A stretch of 52,461 bases of DNA, taken from Roseomonas gilardii (GTDB lineage: Bacteria; Pseudomonadota; Alphaproteobacteria; Acetobacterales; Acetobacteraceae). The position numbers and the translations under genes were made by a program. Positions 13,926 through 23,356 of this stretch are shown one piece after another (position 1 is the first letter of the stretch; each line of letters begins with the position of its first letter). Where the stretch lies: NCBI RefSeq assembly GCF_001941945.1, contig NZ_CP015587.1, forward strand, positions 1-52,461. The letters are read 5' to 3'. The notes beneath the pieces were generated by a model. That model had not been told where the DNA came from. It saw only the letters and a program-made list of their open reading frames with translations, and ran no database searches.

Positions 13926-15059
13926 TCAGCCGCTCTCGCCCTCCCCGACGTTCTTCCAGATCCCGCGCGTGGGGTTGTTGCGCCACAGGTCGGCTGGCCG
14001 CAGGTAGCCCAGCGCGACCTCGGCGGAGCGGTGCCGGGTCTGTCGCATGACCTGGGCGAGGTCGGCGCCCTGCTCGCCGGCCGCGGTGGCCAGCCCCGCG
14101 CGCAGCGAGTGCCCCGAGAAGCGCTCCCAACCCTCGAGCCCGGCTGCCTCCGCCGCGCCCTTCACCAGACGCCACACCGCCTTGTCCGACAGCGCGGTGG
14201 TGGAGAGCCGGCCCGCCTTGCTCATGCCGACGAACAGCGGCCGCTCCCGGTCGGAGCCCCCGCCGGTGATGTCGGGCGCCTGCTTCCGGAAACCCAGCCA
14301 GGCCTCCAGGGCCGCCAGCGGGCAGCAGCCCGGCTCGGTCGGATTGGCCCAGACGGCGACCTCCTGGCCTGCGCCGCGCTGGTCGGTCTTGGAGCGGCGC
14401 ACCAGCACGCGCAGGCCCCGGCCCGGCACCACCTCCACATCCCCCAGCGCTAACCCGACCAGCTCGCTGCGCCGCAGCGCCGCCCCGAAGCCCACCAGCA
14501 GCAGCGTCCGGTCGCGGGCGCCGAGCGGGGTGGTGGCGGGCGGACGCGCGGCCAGCATCAGCCGCAGCGCGTCCGGGCCGGCCGCGGCGGCGCGCCTGCG
14601 GGGCCGGGTACCATGGCTGCGGGCGATGCCCTCGAGCACCATGGCGAGCCGCGGCTCGCGCGGATCCAGCGCCACCCCAGCCAGGCGGTGGGCGGCCTGG
14701 ATGGCGGCGAGGTGGACGCGGAGCGAGGCGGGGCTGAGGCCGCGGCCGGCGCAGGCGGTGGCGTAGAGGGCGAGCGTGCCGGCATCGCCCGAGAGCGGCT
14801 CGCGGCCGAGGGAGCGGCACCAGCGTTCGTAGCCACTCCAGGCGGAGCGGTAGGCGCGACGGGTGCCGGGGCCGCGGGCGCGGGTGGCATAGACCGCGGC
14901 CCGGGCGGCGAGCTCACGGAGCTCGGCGGCGCGCGAAGCACCACCCGGCACCACGAGGTCGCCCAGCAGCGTGGTGTGCAGGACCAGGCTGCCGTCGGCG
15001 GCCGGAGTGGGCGGGGTAGGGGGCAGATCAGGGGGATCCGGGGTCTGCGGGGCATCCAT
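13926..15059 (-). CDS. Tyrosine recombinase / site-specific integrase
   Basis: A 377-aa tyrosine recombinase. The N-terminal SAM-like core-binding domain is at about 45-150. Catalytic residues are visible as R196 or R197 (FGAALRRSELVGL), K224 (RRSKTDQRG), H317-x-x-R320 (SGHSLRAG), H343 (TRHRSAEVALGY) and the nucleophile Y352. The first 30 residues are proline-rich. This is the type often found on alphaproteobacterial plasmids for multimer resolution or integration. A lox-like inverted repeat lies 42 bp upstream of its start (15101-15134). It is not in an operon with the vapBC genes. Confidence 0.93.
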   Translation of the reverse strand: MDAPQTPDPPDLPPTPPTPAADGSLVLHTTLLGDLVVPGGASRAAELRELAARAAVYATRARGPGTRRAYRSAWSGYERWCRSLGREPLSGDAGTLALYATACAGRGLSPASLRVHLAAIQAAHRLAGVALDPREPRLAMVLEGIARSHGTRPRRRAAAAGPDALRLMLAARPPATTPLGARDRTLLLVGFGAALRRSELVGLALGDVEVVPGRGLRVLVRRSKTDQRGAGQEVAVWANPTEPGCCPLAALEAWLGFRKQAPDITGGGSDRERPLFVGMSKAGRLSTTALSDKAVWRLVKGAAEAAGLEGWERFSGHSLRAGLATAAGEQGADLAQVMRQTRHRSAEVALGYLRPADLWRNNPTRGIWKNVGEGESG

Positions 15060-15100
15060 GGAGGAGCGACGCTAGCCGGGGGCGGGGCGCGACGCAAAGG

Positions 15101-15134
15101 AATCCGTCCGCAAATGGGGATTAGCGGACGGAAT
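15101..15134. repeat. Lox-like inverted repeat near the recombinase gene
   Basis: AATCCGTCCGCAA and the reverse complement of TTAGCGGACGGAAT form 13-14 bp imperfect arms around a 7-bp centre (ATGGGGA). The core TCCGTCCGC/GCGGACGGA is a perfect 9-bp match. Two recombinase arms around a 6-8 bp spacer is the usual crossover-site design of tyrosine recombinases (family knowledge). It could instead be an operator for the recombinase or for the gene at 15323. Confidence 0.5.
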
Positions 15135-15322
15135 GATGCGCGCTGGTTGCGCGGGCGCGGCGCGGTCGCCGGGAGCGTTCTACAGGGCGGCGGAGTAGCA
15201 CAAGCGATACCCGTCTATCAGTTTCAGATTGACTTACAAAATACTGTTTTGGCATGTATTCTGGAAACGAATGCTTGGAGCTCAGAAGCCCTCTCTAGCG
15301 TCTTCAGACGGAGGTTTGGTGC

Positions 15323-16447
15323 ATGGCAGGCTGGGATGAGGATGAAGGCGATCCGGACGACGGCAGCACGCCGCCCTGGGCCACGCGCCGGTCCGGTCCG
15401 CATCCGCCGGCGGCCGCCCCCGATCCCGCCCGGCTGCTGCTGCCCCTGGCCCGGGCCGAGGATCTGCTCTCGCGCCTCGACGCCCGCGCCGGGGCCGCTT
15501 CCGGGACGGTGCGCGAGGGCCTAGTCGCCCGCCTGGCGCTCGCCGAGGCGGCCGCCTGGCTCACCCAGGCGGGCTTGCCCACCCATCCGCACGACCTTGG
15601 CTTACGCGCCGCCGGCCTCACCGGCTCCTGGAGCGCCGCCTCCGACCTCCATCGCCTGGAGCAGGCCATGCCCGCCACCTGGGGCGGAAGCGACGGCGAG
15701 GTGGGCGCGGTCGCCGCCGAGCACCCGGTGGAGCAGGCGCTCGCCCTGGCCCGCCTGCTGACGCGGCTGCCGGTCTTTCGCGGCGATCCGCTCGACGAGG
15801 CGGAGAGGCTCGCCGCGGCGCTGCGCTCCCTGGGCGACAGCGCCTGGCCCGCGGCCATCGCCTCGCCCGGCGCCGCTATCCCGGACGTCGCGACCTGGCG
15901 GCGAGGCTGGCTGCGCACAGGGGAGGGGGTGCCAGCCCTGCTCGCCGCGGCGCAGGCCGCAGCCCGCTGGTTGCGCGAAGCCGGGGAAGGCGACCTCGCC
16001 CGGCCGGAGCCGCAGCAGGCGATCTTCCTGGCCGCCGTGCTGCTGAAGCGCCGGCGGCGGCTGGCGCAGGTGCCGCTGGTCTTCTGGAGTGGGGCCGGGC
16101 CGGGGGAGCGGCTGCCGCGACCCGCCCGGGATCCGGCCGCGTGGCCGGGGCTGTTCCTCACGCGCGTGGCCGCGGCGGCCCGAAAGGGGCTGGAGGTGCT
16201 CGACCGGCTGGAGGCGGCCCAACAGAAGATGGCCGCACTGGCTGAGGGCACGCGGCGCTCCTCCTCGCTGCCGGCAGCCGCCGAGCTGCTGCTGCGCCGG
16301 CCGCTCGTCACCGCGCCGCAACTGGCGAAGGACCTCGGCCTGACCCATCAGGGCGCGCTGCTGATCCTGGCCAGGCTGCAGGAGGCCCGGATCATCCAGG
16401 AGGTGACGGGGAGGGGGAGCTTCAGAGCATACGCAGTGTGGAGGTGA
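15323..16447 (+). CDS. RHE_PE00001/DUF1612-type protein with C-terminal HTH
   Basis: A 374-aa protein. The order of segments (DLLSRLDARAG ... EALALAEAAAWL-like ... LPTHPHDLGLRAAGLTGSW ... AARWLREAGE ... LFLTRVAAAARKGLEVLDRLE) matches the DUF1612/RHE_PE00001 family common on rhizobial and other alphaproteobacterial plasmids. Residues about 315-374 form a winged-helix-like HTH (LLLRRPLVTAPQLAKDLGLTHQGALLILARL). It is probably a DNA-binding protein of unknown role. An AT-rich region with a possible promoter (around 15225-15270) precedes it. It runs convergently into the catabolic island. Confidence 0.8.
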   Translation: MAGWDEDEGDPDDGSTPPWATRRSGPHPPAAAPDPARLLLPLARAEDLLSRLDARAGAASGTVREGLVARLALAEAAAWLTQAGLPTHPHDLGLRAAGLTGSWSAASDLHRLEQAMPATWGGSDGEVGAVAAEHPVEQALALARLLTRLPVFRGDPLDEAERLAAALRSLGDSAWPAAIASPGAAIPDVATWRRGWLRTGEGVPALLAAAQAAARWLREAGEGDLARPEPQQAIFLAAVLLKRRRRLAQVPLVFWSGAGPGERLPRPARDPAAWPGLFLTRVAAAARKGLEVLDRLEAAQQKMAALAEGTRRSSSLPAAAELLLRRPLVTAPQLAKDLGLTHQGALLILARLQEARIIQEVTGRGSFRAYAVWR

Positions 16448-16620
16448 TCGAAGCAAATGGAATGCAACATTGCGGCACCACTTTCGAGGGTCTTCAGGGC
16501 TTTCAGAAAATTTGCGTGAGGCAGCACGTGATAGAGAAGAAGTTCGTCGTCGCAGCCGAGGTTAAAGAAGGATGCCGATGAGATCCGGCCTTCCAGGCCG
16601 AGCCAGCTCATCTGCGTCAT
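16348..16620 (-). pseudogene. Truncated gene at the left border of the catabolic island
   Basis: An ATG at 16620 follows the NIPSNAP stop by 13 bp and has a good ribosome binding site (gaggaa). Only the first 15-20 residues (MTQMSWLGLEGRISS...) look protein-like. The frame then runs on in low-quality sequence and overlaps the convergent gene that ends at 16447. This looks like the 5' end of the next gene of the operon, cut off by a rearrangement. The original product cannot be named. Confidence 0.45.
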
Positions 16621-16633
16621 GGCAGCGTGTTCC

Positions 16634-16966
16634 TCAACCGGCCAGGGAGGGCATGTTGGCGCGCAGGATCAGCCGGTTCTCCTGCGCCACGATCAGGTCG
16701 GCCGAGGCCTTGAGATAGGCGGGCCAGTCGGGGTCCCGGTCGCGCTCGGCATGGCGGCGCTGGAACTCGCCCATGTCGTCGAAGCCCCAGAGATGCACCA
16801 CCTGGTTCAGCGGCCCGACGGCGCTGGTGAAGATGCCCAGCGGCCGGCCCAGGTAGCGGAGCTGCACCGGCATGGCGAGGCGGTCGAAGACCTCCAGGAA
16901 CTCGCCCATGCGGCGCAGGCGGATGGTGTAGGTGCGCAGATCGACCAGCGGCTTGCTGTCCGTCAT
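16634..16966 (-). CDS. NIPSNAP-family protein
   Basis: A 110-aa alpha/beta-barrel (dimeric ferredoxin-like) protein with the NIPSNAP pattern VDLRTYTIRLRRMGEFLEVF at the start and VVHLWGFDDMGEFQRRHAER centrally. In bacteria NIPSNAP proteins are often encoded beside catabolic or flavin-dependent oxidoreductase genes; their activity is largely undefined. A ribosome binding site AGGAG precedes the ATG. It lies 21 bp downstream of the binding-protein gene and is co-directional with the island. Confidence 0.88.
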   Translation of the reverse strand: MTDSKPLVDLRTYTIRLRRMGEFLEVFDRLAMPVQLRYLGRPLGIFTSAVGPLNQVVHLWGFDDMGEFQRRHAERDRDPDWPAYLKASADLIVAQENRLILRANMPSLAG

Positions 16967-16987
16967 GGGCGGGCTCCTTCTCGTGCT

Positions 16988-18226
16988 TCAGCTACGGGTG
17001 ATGGGGCAGCCGCCATCGGCGATGGGGCGGAAGGCCTCCTCCGCGCCGACGGTGGAGACCAGCTTGTAGATGTCGCCCACCTGCCGGCTTTCCTCGGGCG
17101 GCTTCACCTGGAAGAGATAGGCCGGGTGGATCTTGCGCCCGTCGGCGCGGATGCTGCCGGGGCCGAAGGCGTCGTCGTCGGTGGGCAGGCGCTTCATCAT
17201 CGCCACGGTCTCGCGGCCGGAGGCCTTGGCCTTCTCGACGCCAAGTTCCTTCACCGCCTTGAGGTAGTGCAGCAGGCCGGAATAGTCCCCCGCCTGGCTC
17301 ATGTTCGGGAAGGTGCCGGCGGGCAGCTTCGGCCGGATACGCTCCATGAAGGCGCGGGTGCGGTCGTTCAGGTCCCAGTAGAAGGTCTCGGTGAGCGTCA
17401 GCCCCTTGGCCACCGGCAGCCCCATGCCGAGCACGTCGGTGACGTAGCCGACCATCGCCGCCATGCGCACGCCGCCGCGCGACAGGCCGAATTCCTGCGC
17501 CTGCTTCAGGCAGTTGATCAGGTCCGTGCCGGAATTGGCGAAGGCGATGACATTGGCGCCGCTGCGCCGCGCCTGCAGCAGGAAGGAGGTGAAGTCCGTG
17601 GTGCTGCCATAGGGATAGCGCACGGAGCCCAGCACCTTGCCGCCCGCGCCCTCGACGAAGCGCGTCGCATCCGCCTGCGCGGCATGGCCGAAGGCATAGT
17701 CGGCGGTGACGAAGAACCACTTGTCGCCGCCGGTCTTCACCAGGCTGGTGGCGGTGGAATGCGCCAGGCACCAGGAATCCCAGGACCAGTGCAGCGTGTT
17801 GGCGGAACAGGCCTTGCCGGTCAGGTCGGAACTGCCGGCGGAGGTGACGATGGAGACCTTGTCGCGCGCCTCCACCAGATCCTTGGCGCCCAGCGCCACG
17901 GAGCTGTTGCCGACATTGGTCAGCACGTCCACGCCACCCTGGTCGAACCACTGGCGGATGATGGAAAGGCCGATATCGGCCTTGTTCTGGTGGTCGGCCA
18001 CCAGAAGCTCGACGCGGATCCCCGGGTTCTGCGCGGTGAACTCGTCGATCGCCTGCTGCGCGCAGGCGACGCTGGTGGGGCCCTCCACGTCGCGATAGAC
18101 GCCCGACATGTCGGTGATGTGGCCGACCCGGATCGTGCTGGCCGCCTGCGCGCGGGATGGCCCCGCCGCCAGCATGGCGGCCGCCGCGAGGCCGGAGGCC
18201 AGGATGTCACGCCTGTTCCACTGCAT
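16988..18226 (-). CDS. Periplasmic branched-chain-amino-acid-type ABC substrate-binding protein
   Basis: A 412-aa protein from the ATG at 18226, with a twin-arginine-like signal peptide (MQWNRRDILASGLAAAAML, then AQA). The mature part is a Peripla_BP_6 (LivJ-like) fold: IRVGHITDMSGVYRDVEGP, VDVLTNVGNSSVALGAKDL, DKWFFVTADYAFGHA. An open frame continues upstream to 18868 inside the flavoprotein gene and is not the start. LivH/M/G/F genes are absent from the window, so it must use a transporter encoded elsewhere or act as an orphan. LivJ-like proteins with this signature often bind aromatic or organic acids. Confidence 0.92.
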   Translation of the reverse strand: MQWNRRDILASGLAAAAMLAAGPSRAQAASTIRVGHITDMSGVYRDVEGPTSVACAQQAIDEFTAQNPGIRVELLVADHQNKADIGLSIIRQWFDQGGVDVLTNVGNSSVALGAKDLVEARDKVSIVTSAGSSDLTGKACSANTLHWSWDSWCLAHSTATSLVKTGGDKWFFVTADYAFGHAAQADATRFVEGAGGKVLGSVRYPYGSTTDFTSFLLQARRSGANVIAFANSGTDLINCLKQAQEFGLSRGGVRMAAMVGYVTDVLGMGLPVAKGLTLTETFYWDLNDRTRAFMERIRPKLPAGTFPNMSQAGDYSGLLHYLKAVKELGVEKAKASGRETVAMMKRLPTDDDAFGPGSIRADGRKIHPAYLFQVKPPEESRQVGDIYKLVSTVGAEEAFRPIADGGCPITRS

Positions 18227-18279
18227 CTTGTCCGTTTCCCTGTTCTTGTCGTGGTTGTCGTTGCTGCCTCCGGCGCCGC

Positions 18280-20055
18280 TCAGTGCACGGCGCCGGCCGT
18301 TTCCCGCCCCGGGCGGGCAGCCTCCGCCGGTGCCACGTCGCGCCCCGCCAGGTGGTGGCCCAGCACGTAGCCGAAGGTCAGGTGCGGCCCGAGGGTGATG
18401 CCCGCGCCGGGATAGTTGCCGCCCATGATGCTGGCCGCGTCGTTGCCCAGCGCGTAGAGGCCGGGGACCGGCCGCCCTTCCTCGCCCAGCACGCGGCAGG
18501 CGGCATCGGTGCGGATGCCGTTGAAGGTGCCGAGGTCGCCGACATACAGCTTCACCGCGTAGAAGGGGCCGCGCTTCACCGGCGCCACGTTCGGGTTCGG
18601 CTTGTGCGCGGGATCGCCGAGGAAGCGGTTGAAGGCCGTGCTGCCGCGGTGGAATTCCGGGTCCTCGCCACGCTCGGCGGCGGTGTTGTAGCGGCGCACC
18701 GTTTCCTCCAGCCCGGCCGCGTCGATGCCGGCCTTGTGCGCCAGTTCGGCGAGCGTCGCGCCCTTCAGGAGATAGCCGCTGCGCGTGTAGAGGGAGAGCG
18801 GCATCGGCGCCGGCTTGGCGAAGCCCAGCCCGTACTTGCGGATCGTGGCATGGTCGGCGATCAGCCATGCCGCGGTCTCGCGCTCGCCCTCGCAGGTGCG
18901 CTGCATGGCGGCGCCGACATCGTGGTAGCTGTTGGACTCGTTGCAGAAGCGCTGTCCGTGGCGGTTCACCGCGATGATGCCGGGCTTGTAGCGGTCCACC
19001 AGATGCGGGAAGACGCCGGTCCTGCCGCCGCCGAGCGGCACCTTGGAGACGGGAATCCAGGCGGCGGCCTCGGGATAGTCGGTGACCATCCCGGCGCCCA
19101 CCGTCCCGGCCAGGCGCGCGCCGTCGCCGGTATTGCCCGGCGGCGCGGGCGAGACATGCTCGCCGCCGCGCTTCACATGGCGGAACTCCTCCCCGGTGCG
19201 TTCCGGGTTGCGCGGATAGCCGCCCGCGGCCAGCACCACGCCGCGCCGCGCCAGCACGCGCACCGGCCCTTCCGCGCCCTGCACCACCGCGCCGGTGACG
19301 CGCCCGCCCTCGCGCAGCAGCTCGCGCGCCGGGCTGTCCGTCCAGATCGGGATGCCGAGGTCGAGCGCCGACTTCGCCAGACGGGCCGCCAGCGCGTTGC
19401 CGGCGGTGAGCTGCACGCCGCGGCGATGGGTGGCGAGGTCCTTGAAGTGGCTGGCGAGCCGCTTCGCCACATAGGCGGCGGAAACGGGCGAACGCGTGAC
19501 GTTGAAGAAGTGCTTCAGGTCCGCGTTCGAGGAGTTGAACATCATGCCGAGGAAGGTAATCGTGCGCAGCGGCGGCCGCAGACGGGCCAGTTCCTTGCCG
19601 AGGCGGCGCGCGTCATAGGGCGCGGCCACCACGGAGCGGCCCACCGCCACGCCGCCCTCCACATCGGGGTGGTAGTCTGGATAGTCGGTGGCGACGAAGC
19701 GGACCTCAGTGTCCTCGCCGAAGAACTCGATCATGCGCGGCCCGTTCTCCAGGAAGACCTCGGCCTTCTCCGCGTCGAAACGGTTGCCCGCCTCGTGGCG
19801 CAGATAGGTACGCGCTGCCTCCTTCGTGTCCGCGATGCCGCGCGCCTTCGCCTGCGGGTTGCCGGGGATCCAGAGCACGCCGCCGGAGAAGGCCATGGTG
19901 CCGCCGAAGAAAGGCTCCTTCTCCACCACCAGCACGTCGAGGCCGAGCTTGCGCGCCGTGACGGCGGTGGAAAGCCCGCCGGCACCGGCGCCGATCACCA
20001 GGACGTCGCATTCGACGCTGCGCTGCGGGGAGGAGGTTTCGCGGGAAGAGGACAT
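18280..20055 (-). CDS. FAD-dependent dehydrogenase (KstD / fumarate-reductase flavoprotein type)
   Basis: A 591-aa flavoprotein. The N-terminal dinucleotide fold reads VLVIGAGAGGLSTAVTARKL (about 19-38) with VVEKE, then GGTMAFSGGVLWIPG. The C-terminal FAD motif is GLYALGNDAASIMGGNYPGAGITLG. The arrangement and length match 3-ketosteroid-delta1-dehydrogenase-like and FAD_binding_2 proteins, which dehydrogenate activated C-C bonds. The substrate cannot be inferred. AGGAACG precedes the ATG. It lies between the ETF genes and the binding-protein gene, so electrons from it or from the acyl-CoA dehydrogenase may pass to ETF. Confidence 0.92.
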   Translation of the reverse strand: MSSSRETSSPQRSVECDVLVIGAGAGGLSTAVTARKLGLDVLVVEKEPFFGGTMAFSGGVLWIPGNPQAKARGIADTKEAARTYLRHEAGNRFDAEKAEVFLENGPRMIEFFGEDTEVRFVATDYPDYHPDVEGGVAVGRSVVAAPYDARRLGKELARLRPPLRTITFLGMMFNSSNADLKHFFNVTRSPVSAAYVAKRLASHFKDLATHRRGVQLTAGNALAARLAKSALDLGIPIWTDSPARELLREGGRVTGAVVQGAEGPVRVLARRGVVLAAGGYPRNPERTGEEFRHVKRGGEHVSPAPPGNTGDGARLAGTVGAGMVTDYPEAAAWIPVSKVPLGGGRTGVFPHLVDRYKPGIIAVNRHGQRFCNESNSYHDVGAAMQRTCEGERETAAWLIADHATIRKYGLGFAKPAPMPLSLYTRSGYLLKGATLAELAHKAGIDAAGLEETVRRYNTAAERGEDPEFHRGSTAFNRFLGDPAHKPNPNVAPVKRGPFYAVKLYVGDLGTFNGIRTDAACRVLGEEGRPVPGLYALGNDAASIMGGNYPGAGITLGPHLTFGYVLGHHLAGRDVAPAEAARPGRETAGAVH

Positions 20056-20142
20056 GGCAAGGGCGTTCCTGATCTTTGGGGAAGTAGGTGAACGCAGAAT
20101 GCTGCTTCTCGATTTGACTGAAGCAGGGCCGAAGCCCCCTGC

Positions 20143-21093
20143 TCAGCCCTTGCCGAGAGCGGCTTCGAGTTCCGGGACGACGGAGAAGAGGTCGCCGACG
20201 AGGCCGTAGTCGGCGACCTGGAAGATCGGCGCCTCCTCGTCCTTGTTGACGGCCACGATCACCTTGCTGTCCTTCATCCCCGCCAGGTGCTGGATGGCCC
20301 CTGAGATGCCGAAGGCCATGTAGAGCTCCGGCGCCACGATCTTGCCGGTCTGGCCCACCTGGTGGTCGTTGGGCGCATAGCCCGCATCCACCGCGGCCCG
20401 GCTCGCCCCCACCGCCGCCCCCAGCCGGTCGGCCAGCTTGTCCAGGATCGCGAAGTTCTCCGCCGACCCCATCGCCCGGCCGCCCGAGATCACCACCCGC
20501 GCCGCCGTCAGCTCCGGACGCTCCGACTTGGCGATCTCGGCACCCACGAAGGACGACACCCCCGGATCGGCCACCGCCGCCACGCTCTCCACCAACGCCG
20601 TGCCGCCTTCGGCTGCCACCGGGTCGAAGGAGGCCGCCCGCACCGTCACCACCTTCTTCGCATCCGCCGAGCGCACGGTTGCCAGCGCGTTGCCCGCATA
20701 GATCGGCCGCACGAAGGTCTCGGCATCCACCACGTCCGAGATGTCGGAGACCGGCTGCACGTCCAGCAGCGCGGCCGCGCGCGGCATCACGTTCTTGCCC
20801 ACCGCCGTGGCCGGGGCCAGCAGGTGCGTGTAGCCCGGCGCAAGCTCCACCAGCAGCGCCGAGAGCGGCTCGGCCAGCATGTGCCCGTCGCCCTCGGCAT
20901 GCAGCACCTTCGCGATGCCCGCGATCGCCGTGGCGGACTGCGCCACCGCCGCCGCCCCCGAGACCAGCAGGTGCACCTCGCCGCCCGCCGCCTGGGCCAG
21001 CTTCCGGGCCGCCGCGATCGCCGAGCGGGTCGGCTGGTTGACGTGGCTGCCGTCATGGTCGGCCAGGACCAGGATGCTCACCGGGATACTCAT
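20143..21093 (-). CDS. etfA: Electron transfer flavoprotein alpha subunit
   Basis: A 316-aa EtfA. The N-terminal ETF domain ([20 protein letters not shown]) is followed by the FAD-binding C-terminal domain with [33 protein letters not shown] and [16 protein letters not shown], near the family's usual length. EtfAB accepts electrons from acyl-CoA dehydrogenases and passes them to ETF-ubiquinone oxidoreductase (not in this window). It starts 16 bp after etfB. A plasmid copy beside an acyl-CoA dehydrogenase gene implies a dedicated electron outlet for the pathway. Confidence 0.96.
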   Translation of the reverse strand: MSIPVSILVLADHDGSHVNQPTRSAIAAARKLAQAAGGEVHLLVSGAAAVAQSATAIAGIAKVLHAEGDGHMLAEPLSALLVELAPGYTHLLAPATAVGKNVMPRAAALLDVQPVSDISDVVDAETFVRPIYAGNALATVRSADAKKVVTVRAASFDPVAAEGGTALVESVAAVADPGVSSFVGAEIAKSERPELTAARVVISGGRAMGSAENFAILDKLADRLGAAVGASRAAVDAGYAPNDHQVGQTGKIVAPELYMAFGISGAIQHLAGMKDSKVIVAVNKDEEAPIFQVADYGLVGDLFSVVPELEAALGKG

Positions 21094-21109
21094 CTCAGAT
21101 CACCCCCGC

Positions 21110-21859
21110 TCAAATGACTTTTGCTTCGTTGCGCAGCTTGTCCACCAGCTCCGCCACCGAGCCCACCTTCACCCCCGCCTGGCGCTTCGCCGGCTCCTCC
21201 ACCTTCAGCACCGTCAGCCGCGGGCTCGCATCCACCCCCAGATCCGACGGCTTCACCGTCTCGATCGGCTTCTTGCGCGCCTTCATGATGTTGGGCAGCG
21301 AGGCATAGCGCGGCTCGTTCAGCCGCAGGTCCGTGGTCACCACCGCCGGCAGCTTCAGCGACACCGTCTCCAGCCCGCCGTCGATCTCGCGCGTGACCTT
21401 CGCCACGCCGTCGGCCACCTCCACCTTGCTCGCGAAGGTCCCCTGCCCCCAGCCCAGCAGCGCCGCCAGCATCTGCCCCGTGGCGTTCATGTCGTCGTCG
21501 ATCGCCTGCTTGCCCAGCACGATCAGCCCCGGCTGCTCGCGCTCGGCCAGCGCCTTGAGGATCCGCGCCACCGCCAGCGGCTCCACCGTGCCCTCCTGCT
21601 CCACCAGGATGCCGCGGTCAGCCCCCATCGCCAGCGCCGTGCGGATCTGCTCCTGCGCCTGCGCCGGGCCCACCGAGACCGCCACGATCTCGCTCGCGAT
21701 GCCACGCTCCTTCAGCCGCACCGCTTCCTCGACCGCGATCTCGTCGAACGGGTTCATCGACATCTTGACGTTCGCCGTCTCGACGCCACTCCCGTCCGAC
21801 TTCACGCGTACCTTCACGTTGTAGTCCACCACCCGCTTCACGGGCACCAGTAGCTTCAT
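21110..21859 (-). CDS. etfB: Electron transfer flavoprotein beta subunit
   Basis: A 249-aa EtfB from the ATG at 21859 ([14 protein letters not shown]), chosen because the ribosome binding site aggaagggc lies just upstream. A start five codons earlier is possible but lies within that site. The beta-ETF signature [20 protein letters not shown] is intact, as is the AMP-binding region [12 protein letters not shown]. It pairs with etfA immediately downstream. GC content here is visibly higher than in the genes to its right. Confidence 0.96.
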   Translation of the reverse strand: MKLLVPVKRVVDYNVKVRVKSDGSGVETANVKMSMNPFDEIAVEEAVRLKERGIASEIVAVSVGPAQAQEQIRTALAMGADRGILVEQEGTVEPLAVARILKALAEREQPGLIVLGKQAIDDDMNATGQMLAALLGWGQGTFASKVEVADGVAKVTREIDGGLETVSLKLPAVVTTDLRLNEPRYASLPNIMKARKKPIETVKPSDLGVDASPRLTVLKVEEPAKRQAGVKVGSVAELVDKLRNEAKVI

Positions 21860-21945
21860 GTTGCCCTTCCTCATACTTTAACTGCAGATCCGAAGCGTAA
21901 TGCCGGAATTTTCAGGGTAGGACGCGCCTCAACCTCTGCATGGCG

Positions 21946-23337
21946 TCACATGCGCTCTTGCACTCGTCCTGATGCTGCCTCCATGTCGTCGAAGATCCAG
22001 GAGCAGTCGATTTCCTTCTCAATCTTGAGCATCCGGGCCGCGTAATCATGGCTGGTTGGAAATGCTGCAAGGCGAAGGAATTTCGCAATAACGTCTTCCT
22101 CGGTCATCGGATTTTGTGGCGATCCCTTAGGTGCGTGGTTCGCTCGCCGTACCTTTAGCCCATCAGCCTCGAATTCCAGAATCGACTGATGGTAATGCGT
22201 TAGACTAGAATTAGCACGGATCGTAATTCGTGAGATCGCGCGCTTCACATCTTCCCTTGCACAAAAATGTGCATAATTCAGGCTGTGATCAGGCGTGACC
22301 ACATCATCACCGCAAGCTACTAACGCTAGACAATACTCTGCATGAAAGCGCGCCTCGTTGGCCGAAGATGGTAGGTCTCTCTTTGACACGGCTGGTATCA
22401 CATAGGCAGGCATTTCGATATGCAGACGGCCTTTATTCATTGCCTCCACGCCGATTTCGCGTCGCAGTGTAATCAAAGTATCCAGAGCGGAGTGTATATA
22501 GCCGCAACATGCATGAAGCTTCCGTCGTGGCTCTAGCAGGTACCAATGCGACACATCGGTAATAACGTCCCGGTCGAAGCACCTTCCCAATGTGGCGTAA
22601 AGTCCAATGCTGCTGTCCAGCAGCTGCGCAGGACCAGTCATGCCTCGGCGCGCGTAGCAGACAGCACGAAGCCCAACCGCTGCTGGCCAAGCTCCGAACA
22701 GCAGGGGTTTGACGGTGCCGCCATCGCCAAAGATTGCTTCTGCCGGACACCAGGTCGTGAGAGCGCCTGCAATAGCCAGAGCCTCGTGCACTACGGGCTC
22801 AGGTTGCTCCTGCAGCACCGCCACAGCCGCTGCGGCTCCGATGGCCGATACGATGCCGGGAATGACCATGGCGACGTCAGTATAAGGCTTCAAATGCGGA
22901 TACACGGCAGTGTAGACACGGCAAGTAACCTCGATCCCTGCGATCAAGGCAGTCAACAACCGAGCACCGGACACACTCCCATCTTCAGCCGCAGCCAGGA
23001 CAGCAGCAACATTTCCTATGCTGGCGTGGCCACCAATGAGGTCGTTGAGTTCGAAGACGTCTCCCGCATAGCCATGGATCCGGGCGGCAGCTTCCGATGG
23101 AAGCCGAAGGTTGCTGCCAAGCAAGCGGGATTTCCCAAATCCGTTTTCCCCTTCTACGGTCTGGATCATCGTCGCTTCTGGCGTCCTGGATCCGGCGGCG
23201 ATGCAGCCGACTGTATCAAGCAGGCAAAGAGCCGCTTGCCACCGTGCCTCCACCGGGATGCGATCGATCTCCAGAGTGGTCACATAGCGCGCCAAAATCG
23301 ACAATAAGGGCGTTTCACTTGCAGCAAGCTCAGACAA
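21946..23337 (-). CDS. MmgE/PrpD family protein
   Basis: A 463-aa protein of the MmgE/PrpD family (2-methylcitrate dehydratase, cis-aconitate decarboxylase and relatives). Diagnostic segments are ALCLLDTVGCIAAGSRTPEA, GYAGDVFELNDLIGGHASIGN and HWYLLEPRRKLHACCGYIHSALD. It starts at TTG (23337) with a strong ribosome binding site GGGAGGAAAG. Many family members dehydrate hydroxy-acids or act on sugar acids; the substrate here is unknown. It is downstream of the MFS relic in the minus-strand island, and its GC is lower than that of the etf genes. Confidence 0.9.
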   Translation of the reverse strand: MSELAASETPLLSILARYVTTLEIDRIPVEARWQAALCLLDTVGCIAAGSRTPEATMIQTVEGENGFGKSRLLGSNLRLPSEAAARIHGYAGDVFELNDLIGGHASIGNVAAVLAAAEDGSVSGARLLTALIAGIEVTCRVYTAVYPHLKPYTDVAMVIPGIVSAIGAAAAVAVLQEQPEPVVHEALAIAGALTTWCPAEAIFGDGGTVKPLLFGAWPAAVGLRAVCYARRGMTGPAQLLDSSIGLYATLGRCFDRDVITDVSHWYLLEPRRKLHACCGYIHSALDTLITLRREIGVEAMNKGRLHIEMPAYVIPAVSKRDLPSSANEARFHAEYCLALVACGDDVVTPDHSLNYAHFCAREDVKRAISRITIRANSSLTHYHQSILEFEADGLKVRRANHAPKGSPQNPMTEEDVIAKFLRLAAFPTSHDYAARMLKIEKEIDCSWIFDDMEAASGRVQERM

Positions 23338-23356
23338 ACTTTCCTCCCTTTAATGA

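Noticed and set aside
16988-18868. A 626-aa reading of the LivJ-like gene starting in the flavoprotein
   Set aside because: The signal peptide begins at 18226; the extra 214 residues are read out of frame from the flavoprotein gene.
18157-20091. A 644-codon plus-strand frame opposite the flavoprotein gene
   Set aside because: Shadow of the minus-strand FAD dehydrogenase, which has complete nucleotide-binding motifs.
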